From IMG/VR virus record IMGVR_UViG_3300035390_000014, positions 62,001 through 126,000 of that record: a stretch of DNA of 64,000 bases, one strand, 5' to 3'. Under the pieces are notes generated by a model, which was not told the DNA's origin, did no database searches, and was given only the letters and a program-made list of their open reading frames with translations. Made by a program: the position numbers and the translations under genes. Of the stretch, positions 49,521 to 56,563 are shown in pieces; the stretch's first letter is position 1, and each line of letters starts with the position of its first letter. The stretch comes from a virus.

Positions 49521-50905
49521 AGACTAATAATGTTTTAGTGATAGGTGATATAATCCTTGATAAATATATCAAAGGTTCAGTATCCCGCATTTCACCAGAA
49601 GCTCCTGTTCCTATTATTAAAATAGATGATGAACATTACTCATTGGGTGGAGCTGCTAACGTAGCTAATAATTTATCCTCGTTAGGATGCAGTGTTAGTA
49701 TCATTGGTATCATTGGTCTTGATTCCGACGGAAATAAATTAAAACAATTATTTAAAGAAACTAATATTCATTGCTATTTTAATTATAATAAGAATTATAA
49801 AACAACATCTAAGACCAGAATAATTGGTAATAATCAACAGGTAGCAAGACTTGATTATAATGATAATAGTAAACCAGAAGAAATTAGTATTTTTACAATA
49901 GAGCAAACAATTAAAGATGTAATAGATCCATATGATATTGTTGTTATATCTGATTATGATAAAGGAGTTTGTACGAATAGAATATGTCGAACAATAATTC
50001 ATTTATGTAATCAAAAAAATATTCCAGTTATCGTTGATCCAAAGGGAACTGATTGGGATAAATATAGAAAAGCATATATGATAACTCCTAATCTAAAAGA
50101 AACATCTGAGTTAATTGGTAATGAAATTAAAAATACTAATATACAGATTAATGCTAAATGTAGAAATTTAAATGATCAAGTTAGATCTCAATACTTATTA
50201 ATAACAAGATCAGATAAAGGAATGTCTTTAGTTGATGAAGCTGGTATTATTCATATACCATCTAAATCTAAAGAAGTCTTTGATGTTACTGGTGCTGGTG
50301 ATACTGTTATAGCAACTATTGCAGCATTTATTAATAGAATGAAAATAATTGATGTTATTAATTTAGCTAATAAAGCGGCTGGAATAGCAGTATCAAAAAC
50401 AGGAACATCAACAGTAACACAAGATGAATTGAATAATGATCCTATTAGTAATAAGATAATGACTGTAGATTCTTTAATGAAACATGTTAAATTATGGAAA
50501 CAAAAAGAAGAGTCTATCGTATTTACTAATGGTTGTTACGATCTATTTCATAAAGGTCATGCTCATTCAATACATAAAGCATCTGAACTTGGTAATCGCT
50601 TAATAGTTGCTATTAATTCAGATGAATCAGTTCATAGAATTAAAGGTGATAATAGACCATTAAACAATGAATATGATAGAGCATTTGTTATAGCATCTAT
50701 TAATAATGTTGATGCAGTAATTATATTTAATGAGGTTACACCAGATAACATATTACAATTAATCAGACCCAGTGTATTAGTTAAGGGTGGGGATTATATG
50801 CTTCATGAGATTGTAGGAAGAGAATATGCGGATAGAGTTGAAGTTATTAATTATTTACATGGTTATTCAACTACTAAGATGGTTAAAAAAATAGAAGGTA
50901 AATAA
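49517..50905 (+). CDS. hldE: HldE: bifunctional heptose-phosphate kinase / adenylyltransferase
   Basis: A 462-aa enzyme of ADP-heptose synthesis. The N-terminal PfkB kinase domain has VLVIGDIILDKYIKGSVSRISPEAPVPIIK, LGGAANVANNLSSLG and the catalytic DVTGAGDTVIATI (about 257-269). The C-terminal nucleotidyltransferase domain has IVFTNGCYDLFHKGHAHSIHKAS (about 335-355), VAINSDESV and LVKGGDY. Full length as in bacteria. The TTG start overlaps the preceding stop. It would feed heptose to the GT9 enzyme at 22077; GmhA and GmhB are not recognised, so host steps are needed. Confidence 0.88.
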   Translation: MKTNNVLVIGDIILDKYIKGSVSRISPEAPVPIIKIDDEHYSLGGAANVANNLSSLGCSVSIIGIIGLDSDGNKLKQLFKETNIHCYFNYNKNYKTTSKTRIIGNNQQVARLDYNDNSKPEEISIFTIEQTIKDVIDPYDIVVISDYDKGVCTNRICRTIIHLCNQKNIPVIVDPKGTDWDKYRKAYMITPNLKETSELIGNEIKNTNIQINAKCRNLNDQVRSQYLLITRSDKGMSLVDEAGIIHIPSKSKEVFDVTGAGDTVIATIAAFINRMKIIDVINLANKAAGIAVSKTGTSTVTQDELNNDPISNKIMTVDSLMKHVKLWKQKEESIVFTNGCYDLFHKGHAHSIHKASELGNRLIVAINSDESVHRIKGDNRPLNNEYDRAFVIASINNVDAVIIFNEVTPDNILQLIRPSVLVKGGDYMLHEIVGREYADRVEVINYLHGYSTTKMVKKIEGK

Positions 50906-51267
50906 TGGAAAAAATAAAAAAAACATGGGGATGGGAACATTGGTTTGAAAATAATGAAAAATATTGTGGCAAACTGATATTTATAGATTTTAATAAATGG
51001 TCTTCTAAAGGAAAATTTCATTATCATAAATTAAAAGATGAAACTTTCTTTGTTTTGAAAGGTTGTTTAACTCTACAATATTATGAAGATGATATTAAGC
51101 ATTGTTTGAAAATACAGGAAGGTGAATCTTTTCGTATAATGCCAGAGGTTAAACATAGATTTAAAACAAATACAATCAAAGGTTGTGAATTTATTGAAGT
51201 ATCTACACAACACTTTGATGAAGATTCATATAGAACTAAACTTGTAAATGGTGAATGGACAGGATGA
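50905..51267 (+). CDS. Cupin-domain protein (sugar isomerase-like)
   Basis: A 120-aa cupin: KTWGWEHWFENNEKYCGKLIFID, GKFHYHKLKDETFFVLKGCLTLQYY (metal His-x-His and Glu), GESFRIMPEVKHRFKT. Such stand-alone cupins in sugar clusters are often isomerases or epimerases. It starts on the last base of the hldE stop. Confidence 0.68.
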   Translation: MEKIKKTWGWEHWFENNEKYCGKLIFIDFNKWSSKGKFHYHKLKDETFFVLKGCLTLQYYEDDIKHCLKIQEGESFRIMPEVKHRFKTNTIKGCEFIEVSTQHFDEDSYRTKLVNGEWTG

Positions 51268-51905
51268 AAAAGATATTAGCAATTGGTGGAGCTGTTATAA
51301 AAACTGCCAAGGGAGAGTTAAGAGAATACATTGAGAATGATCAAATAGAGATGCTTATTCATAACGGAGGGTCTATATTTCACGATTTTCAACAAGCTAT
51401 TGATCCTAATCTCACTTCTCATTCATACCCTTTAAATGATCTAATAAACGATTATTCATGTAATAAAGAAGCTAGTACTTATGTTTGGGAATTTGTAAAT
51501 TATAACACAGCACCAGAAGAGTCAATTACTAAGTTGTGTGTTGATAAAGGTATTCCAGTATTATTATTCACTGGACTTGGTTGTGATTTTTGGCATTTAT
51601 TTGCAACTCCGGATTTATGGTCAGATTATGGCAGACAATCGTATTATTATTTTGAAGAATTATGGAAACGGTTTAAAGATCCTTTTCATTATATTTGTAT
51701 GGGATCAGCAGTTATTCATCCAGAAGTGTTTACTAAAGCAATAGCAGTTGCAAAGAATAAAAATTTTAAATCAGATGTTGTTGATTTTAAATATATGTAT
51801 AGACCTCAGACAAGAATTTCAATTTATGGAACATATTATCATATGACCCATAAAAGATTTTTAGGAGATCAAAATGCCTTATATAAAACCAGAAAGAAAA
51901 AGTGA
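51264..51905 (+). CDS. Deoxyhypusine-synthase-like / sugar-cluster hypothetical protein
   Basis: About 213 aa. ILAIGGAVIKTAKGELREYIENDQIEMLIHNGGSIFHDFQQAID and the later YICMGSAVIHPEVFTKAIAVAK resemble the Rossmann-like NAD-binding segments of deoxyhypusine-synthase-like proteins, though much shorter. ATGA overlap with the cupin gene. Function unclear; probably acts with the sugar genes around it. Confidence 0.45.
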   Translation: MKKILAIGGAVIKTAKGELREYIENDQIEMLIHNGGSIFHDFQQAIDPNLTSHSYPLNDLINDYSCNKEASTYVWEFVNYNTAPEESITKLCVDKGIPVLLFTGLGCDFWHLFATPDLWSDYGRQSYYYFEELWKRFKDPFHYICMGSAVIHPEVFTKAIAVAKNKNFKSDVVDFKYMYRPQTRISIYGTYYHMTHKRFLGDQNALYKTRKKK

Positions 51906-52116
51906 ACTCGTTAATGAACAAGCAAATTATTCAGGTGAATTGAATTATAAAATTACTGAGTTAGCTATTGAATACTTAGATCATAAAGGCAAATCATACG
52001 ATACCATTAATGAGATTATGGGAGCAATGGAATGTGCTAAGTTAGAATTTTATCGTAGAGTAGCAGTTCCATATGAGGAAACAAAGAAAGAAGAAAATGG
52101 TGACGTCTATGGCTAA
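51874..52116 (+). CDS. DUF6899-type small protein
   Basis: An 80-aa protein starting MPYIKPERKSELVNE, with GELNYKITELAIEYLDHKGKSYDTINEIMGAMECAKLEFYRRVAVPYEETKKEENGDVYG, a pattern of a small family widespread in phages (DUF6899). Function unknown. Overlaps its upstream neighbour by 32 bases. Confidence 0.65.
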   Translation: MPYIKPERKSELVNEQANYSGELNYKITELAIEYLDHKGKSYDTINEIMGAMECAKLEFYRRVAVPYEETKKEENGDVYG

Positions 52117-52351
52117 ACAGGTTTGGAAATGTGATTATTGTAGTAAGACTGATGAATCTCATGATGTTATAGTTTCTCATGAATTTAAATGTTCATTTAA
52201 TCCAAAAAATAAATATTGTTGGACCTGTTCTAATCATATAGGTGATGGTTTTTGGATTTATGGTGAAAGTTATACATGTGCTATAAATTTAAATAAAGAT
52301 GATGGTGAAGAAGAAGGTGGCTGTAAAGGGTGGACAAATGAAACCACGTAA
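52109..52351 (+). CDS. Zinc-finger-like hypothetical protein
   Basis: About 80 aa: VWKCDYCSKTDESHDVIVSHEFKCSF...YCWTCSNHIGDGFWI...CAINL, several CxxC pairs. Begins within the DUF6899 gene and overlaps the release-factor-like gene. Function unknown. Confidence 0.5.
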   Translation: MAKQVWKCDYCSKTDESHDVIVSHEFKCSFNPKNKYCWTCSNHIGDGFWIYGESYTCAINLNKDDGEEEGGCKGWTNETT

Positions 52352-52691
52352 ACTATTATTCTCAGTTGGTAAAAAAGACTTTATAATCCAGACATTTAAA
52401 GCTGGAGGTAAAGGTGGCCAACATCAAAATAAAACAGATTCAGCAGTTCGTATAATTCATCCGGAGTCAGGAGCAGTTGGAGTTAGTCGAAATGATAGAA
52501 GTCAATTTAAAAATAAAAAAATAGCATTTGAAAGATTAACAAAAACAATAAAATTTAAATTATGGATTACTAAACGAGTTAATGAAATTGATGTTGGTAA
52601 AACAATTGAACAACAAGTCGAAGAAGATATGAAACCTCATAATTTAAAAGTTGAAGTTAAAGATGAGAATGGAAAATGGTCAATTGAATAA
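52338..52691 (+). CDS. GGQ release-factor-like protein (ArfB/RF domain)
   Basis: A 117-aa protein with the peptidyl-tRNA hydrolysis loop AGGKGGQHQNKTDSAVRIIHPESGAVGVSRNDRSQ (GGQ at about 26-28). It lacks the codon-recognition domains of RF1/RF2, so it resembles ribosome-rescue hydrolases such as ArfB or phage RF-like proteins. A Lys-rich tail like that of ArfB is not evident; the C-terminus is VEVKDENGKWSIE. ATG at 52338 has GGGTGGAC upstream. It may act beside the tmRNA at 47075. Confidence 0.8.
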   Translation: MKPRKLLFSVGKKDFIIQTFKAGGKGGQHQNKTDSAVRIIHPESGAVGVSRNDRSQFKNKKIAFERLTKTIKFKLWITKRVNEIDVGKTIEQQVEEDMKPHNLKVEVKDENGKWSIE

Positions 52692-52700
52692 AATTACTTT

Positions 52701-52721
52701 CTATATATATTAATATACATA
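52701..52721 (+). promoter_or_regulatory. CTATATATATTAATATACAT box
   Basis: Exact copy of the box at 37801; 36 bases before the ATG at 52757, followed by TATTAATATTATATTGGAG. Confidence 0.6.
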
Positions 52722-52756
52722 AGATAGTTTGTATTAATATTATATTGGAGAAATAT

Positions 52757-53746
52757 ATGCGAAAAACTTTAATTGTTGGTGGTGGTATCCAGAGAATGAA
52801 TAATTCTGGAATTGTTACTAAAATGGCTAAACATCTAGGTGGTATGATTACAATGTGTAATGGTATTCTACCTACCTTTCCTCTTGATCAAGATTTAATT
52901 ATATGGATGCCTGATATTGATAATGAGAAGCCGAAAGATTATCCTAAAAAGAAACAAGGAGCAGTTTTAATTTGCTCTAAAGTAATGAGAGAAGGGTATA
53001 CTCATATTGATTCAGTATCACGAATCTTTAAAATGAGAGGTAACGCAGTAATTGAAATTTATAAAAATGAATACGGTATTTATGAATTTGAATTACGAGA
53101 TGCTTTAAATAATTCATGGTGTAATCGAACTTCTAATTTAATATATCTTGTTGATAGTATAATTGAATTATATATCTGGACAAAGTGTAGTATAAGAAAG
53201 AGTCTTGAAAAAGGACTATTTTCTGAACCTGTTATTGATAATATAGAAGAAGTTGAAAGATTTCTTCGTATTAATGAAGAGTTATCACATAAAGTTGCAG
53301 TTGGATGTGGTAATAGATATTTTGGAAATTATAGTACACGATGTACAAGATTATTTCCAAATATGATTTCAAATGAAAATTGGTATTTATTTTCAGGAAG
53401 AAATACTCCAAAGGATTGCATTAAAATTGAAGATATGGTTCCTTGCACTGATGAACGTTATTATGGGGATCGAAAACCTTCTGTTGATGCTCCTGTACAA
53501 ATAGACATATATAAGAAATTTCCTGAATTAAAATTTATGATTCATGGTCATGCCTTTATTGTTAATAATGAAACAACTAAAAATTATTTTCCTTGTGGTG
53601 ATTTGAGGGAAGTTAAAGAAGTTGTTGAAATGATTAAGATAGGCATTAGAACAATTAATCTTAAGAATCATGGATTTCTTATAGTTGGTGAATCAGTAGA
53701 TGAAATAATTAGCCATGCTAATGATTGTGAATTTGTAACATTATAA
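52757..53746 (+). CDS. Class II aldolase-like protein
   Basis: About 329 aa. The N-terminal part (TLIVGGGIQRMNNSGIVTKMAKHLGG) looks nucleotide- or sugar-binding. The C-terminal half has VGCGNRYFGNYSTRC, DRKPSVDAPVQIDIYKKFPELKFMIHGHAFI (metal His-x-His), FPCGDLREVKEVV and INLKNHGFLIVGES, as in the class II aldolase/adducin family. It probably splits or epimerises a sugar phosphate. ATG 52757 has GGAGAAA. Confidence 0.65.
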   Translation: MRKTLIVGGGIQRMNNSGIVTKMAKHLGGMITMCNGILPTFPLDQDLIIWMPDIDNEKPKDYPKKKQGAVLICSKVMREGYTHIDSVSRIFKMRGNAVIEIYKNEYGIYEFELRDALNNSWCNRTSNLIYLVDSIIELYIWTKCSIRKSLEKGLFSEPVIDNIEEVERFLRINEELSHKVAVGCGNRYFGNYSTRCTRLFPNMISNENWYLFSGRNTPKDCIKIEDMVPCTDERYYGDRKPSVDAPVQIDIYKKFPELKFMIHGHAFIVNNETTKNYFPCGDLREVKEVVEMIKIGIRTINLKNHGFLIVGESVDEIISHANDCEFVTL

Positions 53747-53759
53747 AAAATATTTAAGT

Positions 53760-53800
53760 CGAACTCCTTTTTATTTAGAACATATTTAAAAAGGAGTTCG
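53760..53800 (+). promoter_or_regulatory. Promoter box inside ribosome-site hairpin of an endonuclease gene
   Basis: CGAACTCCTTTTTA (53760-53773) and TAAAAAGGAGTTCG (53787-53800) are a perfect 14-bp inverted repeat. The 13-base loop holds TTTAGAACATATT, start of the GAACAT box. The 3' arm contains AAGGAG, the ribosome site of ATG 53804. Same design as 47482-47517 with unrelated stem sequence. Confidence 0.75.
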
Positions 53801-53803
53801 AAT

Positions 53804-54568
53804 ATGATTTGTGAATATTGTAAAGAAGAGCATGATGGTGAATATGGATCTGGTAGATTTTGTAACTCTAAATGTGCGAGAGGATTTTCTACTAAAGCTA
53901 AAAGAAAAGATATAAATAAAAATCTTTCTGAAAAAATGAAAGGGTATAAAACTATACCTGGTGGAATGATTAAACTTTGTGATTATGGTTGTGGAAAAGA
54001 AGCGAAATTTGAAATGACTAATGGAAATTGGTGTTGTGAAAACCATTATTCTAAATGTCCATCTATTATTAAAAAGAATTCAATAGCTTTAAAATCTGCT
54101 TATAAAAGTGGTAGAAAATCAAAATTTATTATGCCACAAGAAGCTTTAGATAGATCTTTAGAAACAAGAAAAAATAATCTATGTGAATATTATAATTCTA
54201 TACCATTTGAAAAGAAACCTGATGCTGAAAGACGAAGAATTATTTTAAATGAACAAGATGAAAAATGTTTGATTTGTGGCATTAAGGATTGGAATAATAA
54301 ATCTTTAGTATTACATCTTGATCATATTGATGGTAATAATCAAAATAATAAAAGAGAAAATTTAAGAATTATTTGTCCGAATTGTCATAGTCAAACAGAT
54401 ACATATTGTAGAGGAAAACCAAAAAATATATCAGATAAAAAATTATCTAAATTACTTATAAAAAATAATTTTAATTTTTGTAAAACATTAAATGAAGTAG
54501 ATTTAGTTCCTGGTGGTTATAACTGGGAACGAATTACAAAATTAGCGAATAAGATTATGCCCGCGTAG
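53804..54568 (+). CDS. HNH homing endonuclease ending inside a tRNA gene
   Basis: A 254-aa protein. An N-terminal ICEYCKEEHDGEYGSGRFCNSKCARGF finger precedes the CDYGCGKEAKFEMTNGNWCCENHYSKCP module (about 59-86). The C-terminal HNH core is CLICGIKDWNNKSLVLHLDHIDGNNQNNKRENLRIICPNCHSQTDTY. The last codons ATG CCC GCG TAG overlap the first ten bases of tRNA-Leu; the tRNA's conserved U8-A9 supplies the stop codon. Confidence 0.85.
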   Translation: MICEYCKEEHDGEYGSGRFCNSKCARGFSTKAKRKDINKNLSEKMKGYKTIPGGMIKLCDYGCGKEAKFEMTNGNWCCENHYSKCPSIIKKNSIALKSAYKSGRKSKFIMPQEALDRSLETRKNNLCEYYNSIPFEKKPDAERRRIILNEQDEKCLICGIKDWNNKSLVLHLDHIDGNNQNNKRENLRIICPNCHSQTDTYCRGKPKNISDKKLSKLLIKNNFNFCKTLNEVDLVPGGYNWERITKLANKIMPA

Positions 54569-54645
54569 AAGAATTGGTTTATTCAGCAGACTTAGACCCT
54601 GTGCTTTTAATAGGCGTGTGAGTTCGAATCTCACCGTGGGTACCA
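54559..54645 (+). tRNA. tRNA-Leu (TAG)
   Basis: Acceptor GCCCGCG/CGTGGGT with two G-T pairs, anticodon loop CTTAGAC, long variable arm, T-arm GTGAG-TTCGAAT-CTCAC, encoded CCA. The anticodon stem has a mismatch at its inner pair. Confidence 0.75.
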
Positions 54646-54651
54646 TATAAT

Positions 54652-54688
54652 AAAAGCGGTTACTTGTATATTATAAGTAACCGCTTTT
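54652..54688. terminator. Bidirectional rho-independent terminator
   Basis: AAAAGCGGTTACTT / AAGTAACCGCTTTT stem with a short AT loop and T-run, directly after tRNA-Leu; it isolates the riboswitch cassette. Confidence 0.85.
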
Positions 54689-54722
54689 CTTCCATAATTC
54701 CACTCAATTAAAAAATCCCAAT

Positions 54723-54743
54723 CTATATATATTAATATACATA
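54723..54743 (+). promoter_or_regulatory. CTATATATATTAATATACAT box
   Basis: Exact copy of the box at 37801 and 52701. It lies between a terminator and the first riboswitch, so it is the only evident place for the promoter of that leader. Confidence 0.65.
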
Positions 54744-54770
54744 ACACAATAGATTATTACTTATTTTAAT

Positions 54771-54857
54771 CAACGTCCGAAAAGGCACGGGACATAGGAG
54801 CTCCCACGCAAAGTCACAGGTCATATTTATATGATGGCTGGTCTACCGAAGCGTCCT
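54771..54857 (+). ncRNA. GEMM-I-type (cyclic-dinucleotide) riboswitch 1
   Basis: Contains the GEMM-I landmarks in order: GGCACGGGA, CCCACGCAAAGTCACAGGTC, then ATGGCTGGTCTACCGAA, as in c-di-GMP-I aptamers. The P1b hairpin is short (GG-AGCT-CC) and has no visible GNRA tetraloop, so it is a variant. It is followed at once by GGGAGG and the ATG of the lipoprotein gene. Ligand (c-di-GMP, cGAMP or other) cannot be told. Confidence 0.8.
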
Positions 54858-54875
54858 TACTGGGAGGATGTTTTA

Positions 54876-55376
54876 ATGAAACGAATGCTAATTTTATTAG
54901 TGTTTATGATCTTATCAACTGGATGTGCAATAAAACCTGTTTATCAAGTGAATGGCTATCCAGTCCCTAATAATGTCATTAAGGCAAAAACATTTGCTTT
55001 AGATTTAACAATAACTTATAATTTACAAAAAACCTTTAATGTAAAAGAAGGCAAAGAATCATATCAAACTTATGATTTTCTACCTTTGACTGATTCAACA
55101 ATATTTAAAATTAAGGATGATGAAAAATTAATTTTTAATATTGATGTTTTCAATCCATTAAAGAAATACTATAAGTTAGTTCAATATACAACTATAGAAG
55201 GAGGTGGTGGAGATGAAGTAGTATTGTACGAAGGTGAATTAAGCAGAAAACATGTATCTGTACATTTACCATTGATCCCAACCAAGTTGGTTAGTTTTTA
55301 TTATGATGCATGTAGTAAAAACGATGACTTGGTTTTTAGGTCCTTTCAAAATCAGTATATTTTCTCTGAATATTGA
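54876..55376 (+). CDS. Putative lipoprotein under riboswitch control
   Basis: A 166-aa protein: signal peptide MKRMLILLVFMILSTGC with lipobox LSTGC, so it should be lipidated at Cys17 and held in the cell envelope. The mature part is beta-rich (ALDLTITYNLQKTFNVKEG, LIFNIDVFNPLKKYYKLVQYTTIEGGG). The start is the ATG at 54876 after GGGAGG. It may alter the host surface; no family recognised. Confidence 0.7.
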   Translation: MKRMLILLVFMILSTGCAIKPVYQVNGYPVPNNVIKAKTFALDLTITYNLQKTFNVKEGKESYQTYDFLPLTDSTIFKIKDDEKLIFNIDVFNPLKKYYKLVQYTTIEGGGGDEVVLYEGELSRKHVSVHLPLIPTKLVSFYYDACSKNDDLVFRSFQNQYIFSEY

Positions 55377-55396
55377 AGGATGAATTTTTTATACGT

Positions 55397-55490
55397 GAAC
55401 GAACGAAAAAGGCACGGGATCACGTGGTCCCACGCAAAGTCACAGGTCTTTTATAAAGGATAAAAGATGGCTGGTCTACCGAAAACGTTC
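55397..55490 (+). ncRNA. GEMM-I-type (cyclic-dinucleotide) riboswitch 2
   Basis: Same landmark blocks as riboswitch 1 with a different P1b hairpin (GGGATC-ACGT-GGTCCC) and a GAACG/CGTTC closing stem. The following CTAATTAA...TTTAATTAG hairpin (55490-55512) shares the AG of the AGGAG ribosome site for ATG 55523, so ligand binding could switch translation. Confidence 0.82.
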
Positions 55491-55522
55491 TAATTAATTT
55501 TATTTAATTAGGAGTTTTCAAG

Positions 55523-56482
55523 ATGAAAAAAATGTTTAAAAGTTTAGTTATTGGTTTGGCAATTGTTGGTCTGATCGCATCCACAGGTTATGCACGCGGT
55601 GGTTATAATGAAAGCGTTGTAGGCGGCGGCGATATTCAGTTTAACGGTGCTACAATTCCCAATGGAGCTGCTGGCGGTATTTCAGGATCTGGCGGTTTTA
55701 GTGCTGCCCAGTCTGCTGGCGGTGGTTGGGGTCGTGTTGGTGGTGATATTTCCATTGCTGCTGGTGGTGTAACTGATACTACTTCAGGTACATATGTTAA
55801 TAACCACAGAGGTTATACTGAGATTGGTGTTTATAGTCGAAGTGAAAACCTTGCAACCACAAATGGTTTTACCACTATTAATGGTCAGGGTGCTGTAGTA
55901 GCTGAAAGTACTATGATCGGTGGTGCTGCTGAGGGAACATTGAATGGTTCTGTAATTGGGAAATCTCCAAGGTTCTTTACTACTGATGGTGTTAGTGGTG
56001 GAGTTGCTGGTCAGGGTGCTGTAGGTGGATTTGTTGGAGTTTCTGGTCTTGCTCTTGAAGGCGATGTTTCCATGAGAGCTAATCTAGAGTTCTCTGGATC
56101 TTCTTATTCAGATTCTTTTAGATTTGTAGAACGTGATCGCCAAAACGGAACTAAAACAGAAGGTATGGGCACTTATGTTGGAGCCAATACTAATGTTAGA
56201 ACTGATGGTTGGGTAGATCCCAATGGTTTTGTTGAAGGTGGTTTTGTTGCAGCCGGTGGAGCAGCATCTAAAACAGTTCAGAAAAGTGATACTGGATTTG
56301 CCAAAGCTTCTACAGTTGGTACTTATTCAGGTTCAGGTTCTTTAGGTGATAATTATACTGGAAAAGCTAATGGTTATACCAAAACTAGCATTACTCAGTA
56401 TAGAGGTATGACTGGAAGCATCGTTACATCTTCAGCTGGAATGCATGTTGTTTCTACAACATCTCCTGTTCAACATAATTAA
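55523..56482 (+). CDS. Secreted glycine-rich protein under riboswitch control
   Basis: A 319-aa protein: signal peptide MKKMFKSLVIGLAIVGLIASTGYA, then a Gly/Ser/Ala/Thr/Val-rich body with imperfect repeats (AAGGISGSGGFSAAQSAGGG, AGGVTDTTSGTYVNNHRGYTE, GFVAAGGAASKTVQK) suggesting a long beta structure. Codon use is richer in GC than the phage core. It resembles exported bacterial surface or matrix proteins; role unknown. Confidence 0.7.
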   Translation: MKKMFKSLVIGLAIVGLIASTGYARGGYNESVVGGGDIQFNGATIPNGAAGGISGSGGFSAAQSAGGGWGRVGGDISIAAGGVTDTTSGTYVNNHRGYTEIGVYSRSENLATTNGFTTINGQGAVVAESTMIGGAAEGTLNGSVIGKSPRFFTTDGVSGGVAGQGAVGGFVGVSGLALEGDVSMRANLEFSGSSYSDSFRFVERDRQNGTKTEGMGTYVGANTNVRTDGWVDPNGFVEGGFVAAGGAASKTVQKSDTGFAKASTVGTYSGSGSLGDNYTGKANGYTKTSITQYRGMTGSIVTSSAGMHVVSTTSPVQHN

Positions 56483-56503
56483 ATTACCAATTAACTAAAC
56501 ATC

Positions 56504-56533
56504 ATACCCCCAAGCTTAGATAGTTGGGGGTAT
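56504..56533 (+). terminator. Hairpin terminator
   Basis: ATACCCCCAA / TTGGGGGTAT stem after the secreted protein gene; a weak A/T-run follows. Confidence 0.65.
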
Positions 56534-56563
56534 AAAATTTGAATTAAACGTAAGAGAATAAAA

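Noticed and set aside
54652-54688. Hairpin after tRNA-Leu as part of the riboswitch
   Set aside because: It is a long perfect stem with T-runs on both strands, typical of a bidirectional terminator, and lies before the promoter-like box of the leader.
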